Assembly: GCF_000411455.1 (NCBI RefSeq)
Contig: NZ_KE150458.1
Span: 570,876 to 634,875, forward strand
Direction of reading: 5' to 3'
Length of the DNA stretch: 64,000 nt
DNA from: Microbacterium sp. oral taxon 186 str. F0373
GTDB lineage: Bacteria; Actinomycetota; Actinomycetes; Actinomycetales; Microbacteriaceae
Part shown: positions 60,204-64,000 of the stretch, one piece after another
Position numbering within the stretch: position 1 is the first letter of the stretch
Layout of the letters: each line of letters begins with the position of its first letter
The notes under the pieces: generated by a model
The model's database searches: none
What the model was told of the DNA's origin: nothing
Seen by the model: the letters and a program-made list of their open reading frames with translations, nothing else
Made by a program: the position numbers and the translations under genes

Positions 60204-60716
60204 ATGGCGACCACGTCGACCCCACAGGCGCGCGGAGTGATCTACATCCACTCCGCGCCACGTGCGCTGTGCCCCCACCTCGAGTGGGCAGTGGGGCGCG
60301 CTCTCGGGCGCGCGGTGAGCTTCGAATGGGCAGACCAGCCCGTTCTCGCCGGCAGCCGCCGCGCCGAGTTCTATTGGGAGGGCCCCGCCGGCACCGGCGC
60401 CGCCCTCGCGACCGCGATCCGGGGATGGGAGCACCTGCGGTTCGAGGTGAGCGAAGACCCCAGTGCACGCTCGGACGGCGGGCGGTGGATGCACACGCCG
60501 GACCTCGGCATCCACTATGCCCAGACCGACGCGGCAGGAAACGTCGTGATCGGAGAGGATCGCATCCGCTACGCGATGGAGATCGCCGCCGGTGACCCCT
60601 ACGACCTCCAGCGCGAGCTGCAGGTCGCGCTGGGCTCCACGTGGGACGAAGAGCTCGAACCGTTCCGCCACGCCAGCGACGACGCTCGCGTCGTGTGGCT
60701 GCACAAGGTGGGCTGA
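60204..60716 (+). CDS. DUF3145 family protein
   Basis: The 170-residue protein of the actinobacteria-specific DUF3145 family has unknown function. It opens with a short polar stretch, then GVIYIHSAPRALCPHLEWAVGRALG, and has FEVSEDPS and RWMHTPDLGIHYAQTDAAGN in the middle. There is no signal peptide or membrane helix. It is transcribed alone from its own promoter, and a strong terminator separates it from fabF. Confidence 0.92.
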   Translation: MATTSTPQARGVIYIHSAPRALCPHLEWAVGRALGRAVSFEWADQPVLAGSRRAEFYWEGPAGTGAALATAIRGWEHLRFEVSEDPSARSDGGRWMHTPDLGIHYAQTDAAGNVVIGEDRIRYAMEIAAGDPYDLQRELQVALGSTWDEELEPFRHASDDARVVWLHKVG

Positions 60717-60810
60717 GGCCCACCACCTCGACCTCAGACGGGTCGAGGCGCCAGTACCGGCTTCGGACGGCTTCCCGGAGACCGAGACCGCGCATCCCCG
60801 TCTGACACGA

Positions 60811-60849
60811 AAGACGCCCCCGCCATCCTCACGGATGCGGGGGCGTCTT
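60811..60849. terminator. Bidirectional terminator between the DUF3145 gene and fabF
   Basis: AAGACGCCCCCGC (60811-60823) pairs perfectly with GCGGGGGCGTCTT (60837-60849), and the loop can pair further (ATCC/GGAT). On the minus strand TTTCG follows, suiting termination of the fab operon; on the plus strand it ends the DUF3145 transcript. Confidence 0.85.
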
Positions 60850-60863
60850 CACGCGCGCGTTGC

Positions 60864-62102
60864 TCAGACCGAGGCGAAGGCGGCGACGGCGTTGTGTCCG
60901 CCGAAGCCGAACGAGTTGCTGATCGCGAGCTGCGGGCCGTCGCCGAGGGGAGTCGGCGCACCCGAGAGACGGAACGGGACAGCGGGGTCCTGCTCGGTCA
61001 TGTTGATCGTCGGGGGCGCGACGCGATCGCGGATGGCCAGAATCGTGAAGATGGCCTCCAGAGCGCCGGTGCCGCCGAGGAGATGACCGGTCGAGGCCTT
61101 CGTCGCCGAGACCGGGATCTCATCGATGCGGTCGCCGAACACGCTCTTCAACGCGACGTACTCGTTCGGATCTCCGACCGGCGTCGACGTGGCGTGGGCG
61201 TTGATGTGGGTCACGTCATCCGGGGACGCATCGGCCATGGCCAGCGCGAGGTTCACCGCACGCGCGGCGCCGGTACCCTCGGGATCGTTCGCCGTGATGT
61301 GATACGAGTCGGCCGTGACACCGCCGCCGACGACGACCGCGTAGATCTTCGCGCCGCGCGCCTTGGCGTGCTCCTCGGTCTCGAGGATCAGCACACCGGC
61401 GCCCTCGCCCATGACGAACCCGTCGCGGTCGATGCTGCCCGGACGCGATGCCGTCTCGGGGGAGTCATTGCGCTTGGACAACGCCTGCATCGAGGAGAAG
61501 GACGCGATGGTGACGGGATGGATCACCGATTCGGTGCCTCCCGCGATCACCACGTCCGCGAGACCGTCACGCAGGTGCTCGATGGCGTTGACGATCGACT
61601 CCGTGCTGGAGGCACACGCACTGGCGACCGTGCGCGCATAGGCGCGCGCACCGAAGTGCAGCGACAGGTTGCCCGCCGCAGCGTTGGGCATGAGCATCGG
61701 AACCGTCATCGGGAGCACCCGACGCGGGCCCTTCTCGCGAAGGGTGTCCCACGCGTCCAGGAGGGTCCAGAGGCCGCCGATGCCGGTCGCGAAATCGACG
61801 CCGAGCCGCTCCGGGTCGACCTCCGGGCTCCCGGCATCCGCCCACGCTTCCATCGCCGCGACGAGTGCGAACTGCGACGACGGGTCGAGGCGCTTGGCGA
61901 TCGGACGCTCGAGCACGGTGTCGGGACGCACCGCAGCCTGGGCCGCGAACGTGACGGGCAGGTTGTACTGCTCGACCCAGTCGTACTCGAGGGTGCGGGC
62001 GCCGGATGCGCCACCCAGCAGCGCGGACCAGCTCTCCGGCGCGGTCCCGCCGATGGGACTGGATGCGCCGATGCCGGTGACGACGATTCGGGGAATGCTC
62101 AT
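60864..62102 (-). CDS. fabF: Beta-ketoacyl-ACP synthase II
   Basis: It extends acyl-ACP by condensation with malonyl-ACP in type II fatty-acid synthesis. The 412-residue protein has the catalytic triad Cys163 (SACASSTESI), His303 (NAHATSTPVGD) and His340 (STGHLLGGTGA), and ends FGFGGHNAVAAFASV. It is the last gene of the minus-strand fabD-fabH-acpP-fabF cluster, 67 bases after acpP, and is followed by a strong terminator. Confidence 0.97.
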   Translation of the reverse strand: MSIPRIVVTGIGASSPIGGTAPESWSALLGGASGARTLEYDWVEQYNLPVTFAAQAAVRPDTVLERPIAKRLDPSSQFALVAAMEAWADAGSPEVDPERLGVDFATGIGGLWTLLDAWDTLREKGPRRVLPMTVPMLMPNAAAGNLSLHFGARAYARTVASACASSTESIVNAIEHLRDGLADVVIAGGTESVIHPVTIASFSSMQALSKRNDSPETASRPGSIDRDGFVMGEGAGVLILETEEHAKARGAKIYAVVVGGGVTADSYHITANDPEGTGAARAVNLALAMADASPDDVTHINAHATSTPVGDPNEYVALKSVFGDRIDEIPVSATKASTGHLLGGTGALEAIFTILAIRDRVAPPTINMTEQDPAVPFRLSGAPTPLGDGPQLAISNSFGFGGHNAVAAFASV

Positions 62103-62169
62103 GGTCTCCTCGGATGCTCCGGTGGGGGCACGACGGCCCCCACCGGGGTGCAGGTGGCGAGGCCTGAGG

Positions 62170-62418
62170 TCAGGCCTGGTTGGTGGTGATGAAGGTGACG
62201 GCGTCGCCGACGGTCTTGAGGTTCTTGACCTCTTCGTCGGGGATGGTCACGCCGAACTTCTCCTCGGCGTTGACAACGATCGTCATCATCGAGATCGAGT
62301 CGATGTCGAGGTCGTCCGTGAACGACTTCTCCAGCGCGACCTCGTCCGCCGAGATGCCGGTCTCGTCAGTGATGAGCTCGGCGAGTCCTGCGAGGACCTC
62401 GTCGTTGCTGAATGCCAT
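62170..62418 (-). CDS. acpP: Acyl carrier protein
   Basis: It carries growing acyl chains on a phosphopantetheine arm. The acidic 82-residue protein has the attachment site Ser41 in LDIDSISMM; the usual Leu after the Ser is Ile here. AAGGAGAAT precedes the ATG. Its place between fabH and fabF fits the fatty-acid synthase II operon. Confidence 0.97.
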   Translation of the reverse strand: MAFSNDEVLAGLAELITDETGISADEVALEKSFTDDLDIDSISMMTIVVNAEEKFGVTIPDEEVKNLKTVGDAVTFITTNQA

Positions 62419-62511
62419 GGGATTCTCCTTGTTTATCGGGGTGTCACGGGCCCTGCGGGGCCGACGTTCAGTCTAGGTGCGGCGACCGCCGCGACCGGGT
62501 ATCTCGGGCCG

Positions 62512-63528
62512 TCAGGGAAGGACGACGACCTGTGCGCCGAAGACCAGTCCCGCGCCGAAACCGATCTGCAGTGCGAGGCCGCCCGACAGCTCCGGGTGCT
62601 CGGCGAGCAGGCGGTGCGTGGCGAGGGGGATGGATGCCGCTGAGGTGTTGCCGGTGGTCTCGATGTCACGGCCGATCACGACGGTGTCGGGAAGCTTCAG
62701 CTGCTTGGCGAACTCGTCGATGATGCGCATGTTGGCCTGGTGGGGCACGAACGCCGCGAGATCCGACGGCTGCACACCGGCTTCCTCGAGAGCTTGACGC
62801 GCGACCTTGACCATTTCCCACACGGCCCATCGGAAGACCGTCGGCCCCTCCTGGCGCAGCGTCGGCCAGGGTGCCTTTCCGTCGCGGAACTCCGTGAGCG
62901 TGTGGTTCATCCCCACGGCATCCGCCTTCGACCCGTCAGATCCCCAGACCGTGGGTCCGATGCCCGGGAAATCGCTGGGGCCGACGACGACGGCGCCGGC
63001 ACCGTCACCGAGCAGGAAGGAGATGGAGCGGTCGGTGGGGTCCACGACGTCGCTGAGCTTCTCAGCGCCCACGACGACGGCATAGTGCGCCGCGCCCGCA
63101 CGGATGAGAGCGTCCGCCTGGGCGACACCGTACGCGAAGCCCGCGCAGGCGGCATTGAGGTCGTACGCGGCCGCGGGGTTGGCGCCGATGCGGTCGGCGA
63201 CGATCGCCGATACCGAGGGCGTCTGCTTCGGGTTGGAGATCGTGGCGACGATCACGGCATCGACGAGCGACGGGTCGATTCCCGCGCCGGCGATCGCCTC
63301 GGCGGCGGCATCGGCGGCCAGGTCGATCGCCGTGGTCGCCGCGTTGGCTCGCACCCGCGTGATGATGCCGGTGCGCTGGCGGATCCACTCGTCGCTGGAG
63401 TCGATGGGGCCGACGAGGTCGTCGTTGGGAACCGCGTTCTCGCCGCGGGCCGCGCCGTACGCGTAGATGCGGGTGTGAGCCGGTCCCGTCGACTGGACGA
63501 GAGTGGGTCGGGTGGGCGCGTCGGTCAC
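62512..63528 (-). CDS. fabH: Beta-ketoacyl-ACP synthase III
   Basis: It starts fatty-acid synthesis by condensing an acyl-CoA primer with malonyl-ACP. Branched primers would be expected in this family of bacteria, but that is inference. The 338-residue protein has Cys127 (DLNAACAGFAYG), His262 (VPHQANMRI) and Asn292 (ETTGNTSAASIP). GTG 63528 overlaps the fabD stop (GTGA). A frame 56 codons longer reads through fabD sequence and is rejected. Confidence 0.97.
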   Translation of the reverse strand: MTDAPTRPTLVQSTGPAHTRIYAYGAARGENAVPNDDLVGPIDSSDEWIRQRTGIITRVRANAATTAIDLAADAAAEAIAGAGIDPSLVDAVIVATISNPKQTPSVSAIVADRIGANPAAAYDLNAACAGFAYGVAQADALIRAGAAHYAVVVGAEKLSDVVDPTDRSISFLLGDGAGAVVVGPSDFPGIGPTVWGSDGSKADAVGMNHTLTEFRDGKAPWPTLRQEGPTVFRWAVWEMVKVARQALEEAGVQPSDLAAFVPHQANMRIIDEFAKQLKLPDTVVIGRDIETTGNTSAASIPLATHRLLAEHPELSGGLALQIGFGAGLVFGAQVVVLP

Positions 63529-64000
63529 GCGTCGCCTCCTGTCAGCAGGGCGGCGGCTGCCGCGAGGTCGTCGGGTGTCTTCACGGCCACCGTGGGCACA
63601 CCGCGCAGGGCGCGCTTGGCGAGTCCGGTCAGGGTTCCGGCCGGCGCGAGCTCGATGATGCCGGTGACGCCCGCATCCGCGAAGGATTCCATGCACAGAT
63701 CCCAGCGGACGGGAGAGGAGACCTGCGCGACGAGCAGGTCGAGCGCCTCGCGACCGGAGGCCACACGGGCACCGTCACGGTTCGTCCAGAGGGCGAGCGC
63801 CGGGTCGGATGCCGCGACCTCCGCGGCCGCCGTGCGCAGCGTGGCCACCGCCGGTGCCATGTAAGAGGTGTGGAACGCGCCGGCCACCTGCAGCGGAATC
63901 ACACGGCTGCCCGCGACGGGGTGAGCGGTGAGCTCTGCGAGAGCGTCCTGGGCGCCTGCGGCGACGATCTGGCCGGCGCCGTTGTGATTGGCGGGGGTGA
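63525..64000 (-). CDS. fabD: Malonyl-CoA:ACP transacylase (C-terminal half, cut by window edge)
   Basis: It loads malonyl groups onto ACP. Only the last 157 codons are present and the gene continues past position 64000. The visible part starts within TPANHNGAGQIVAAGA and includes the catalytic His in AGAFHTSYM and the C-terminal IIELAPAGTLTGLAKR; the GHSxG serine motif lies outside the window. It is the first visible gene of the fab cluster and is coupled to fabH by a 4-base overlap. Confidence 0.95.
   Translation of the reverse strand, partial: TPANHNGAGQIVAAGAQDALAELTAHPVAGSRVIPLQVAGAFHTSYMAPAVATLRTAAAEVAASDPALALWTNRDGARVASGREALDLLVAQVSSPVRWDLCMESFADAGVTGIIELAPAGTLTGLAKRALRGVPTVAVKTPDDLAAAAALLTGGDA

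Overview
The window is a stretch of high-GC actinobacterial chromosome. Gene content and order point to the family Microbacteriaceae, most likely Microbacterium: rne-rplU-rpmA-obgE-proB-proA-nadD-rsfS; hrcA-dnaJ-rsmE-HIT-phoH-ybeY-corC-like-era; dusB-dgt-dnaG; and fabD-fabH-acpP-fabF. Start codons are ATG or GTG (one TTG). Many genes join by 4-base ATGA/GTGA overlaps. Many others have a -10 box 6-7 bases before the start codon and no Shine-Dalgarno, so they are probably read from leaderless mRNAs. The genus is inferred from synteny and protein style; no 16S rRNA gene is present.

Layout. 1-9.9 kb: housekeeping genes for RNA decay (Rne), ribosomal proteins L21/L27, ribosome assembly (ObgE, RsfS), proline synthesis (ProB, ProA) and NAD synthesis (NadD), ending in a tRNA-Ala. 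10-16.4 kb: a small mobile island beside tRNA-Ala. It holds a large serine recombinase, a TetR regulator with an aldo/keto reductase and paired operators, and the front of a MobF-type conjugative relaxase. The relaxase runs in frame into the back of a PTS EIIA(Glc)-type domain, so the right end of the island looks lost by deletion. 16.8-30.1 kb: SRAP DNA-crosslink protein, App1-like phosphatase, DedA, PabB, LeuRS, ComEA/ComEC, HolA, ribosomal protein S20, an MFS exporter and a hydrolase. 30.2-35.0 kb: one very large secreted nuclease/5'-nucleotidase with a sortase-type C-terminus and a possible PHO box.

35.3-47.2 kb: LepA, HemW, then the CIRCE-controlled hrcA-dnaJ and the rsmE-to-era ribosome maturation cluster. 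47.2-49.1 kb: leuA behind a leucine-codon leader peptide and a hairpin. 49.2-58.1 kb: TRIC-like channel, RecO, UppS, a DsbA-family protein, a glutathione-peroxidase-like protein, DusB, Dgt, DnaG and an orphan ABC ATPase. 58.1-60.7 kb: tRNA-Asn, peptide deformylase, a DMT transporter, a CAT-anticodon tRNA and a DUF3145 protein. 60.8-64 kb: the minus-strand fatty-acid synthase II cluster fabD-fabH-acpP-fabF, with fabD cut by the window edge.

I see no CRISPR array, no rRNA operon and no complete insertion sequence. The most unusual region is the tRNA-Ala island with its relaxase-EIIA chimera.
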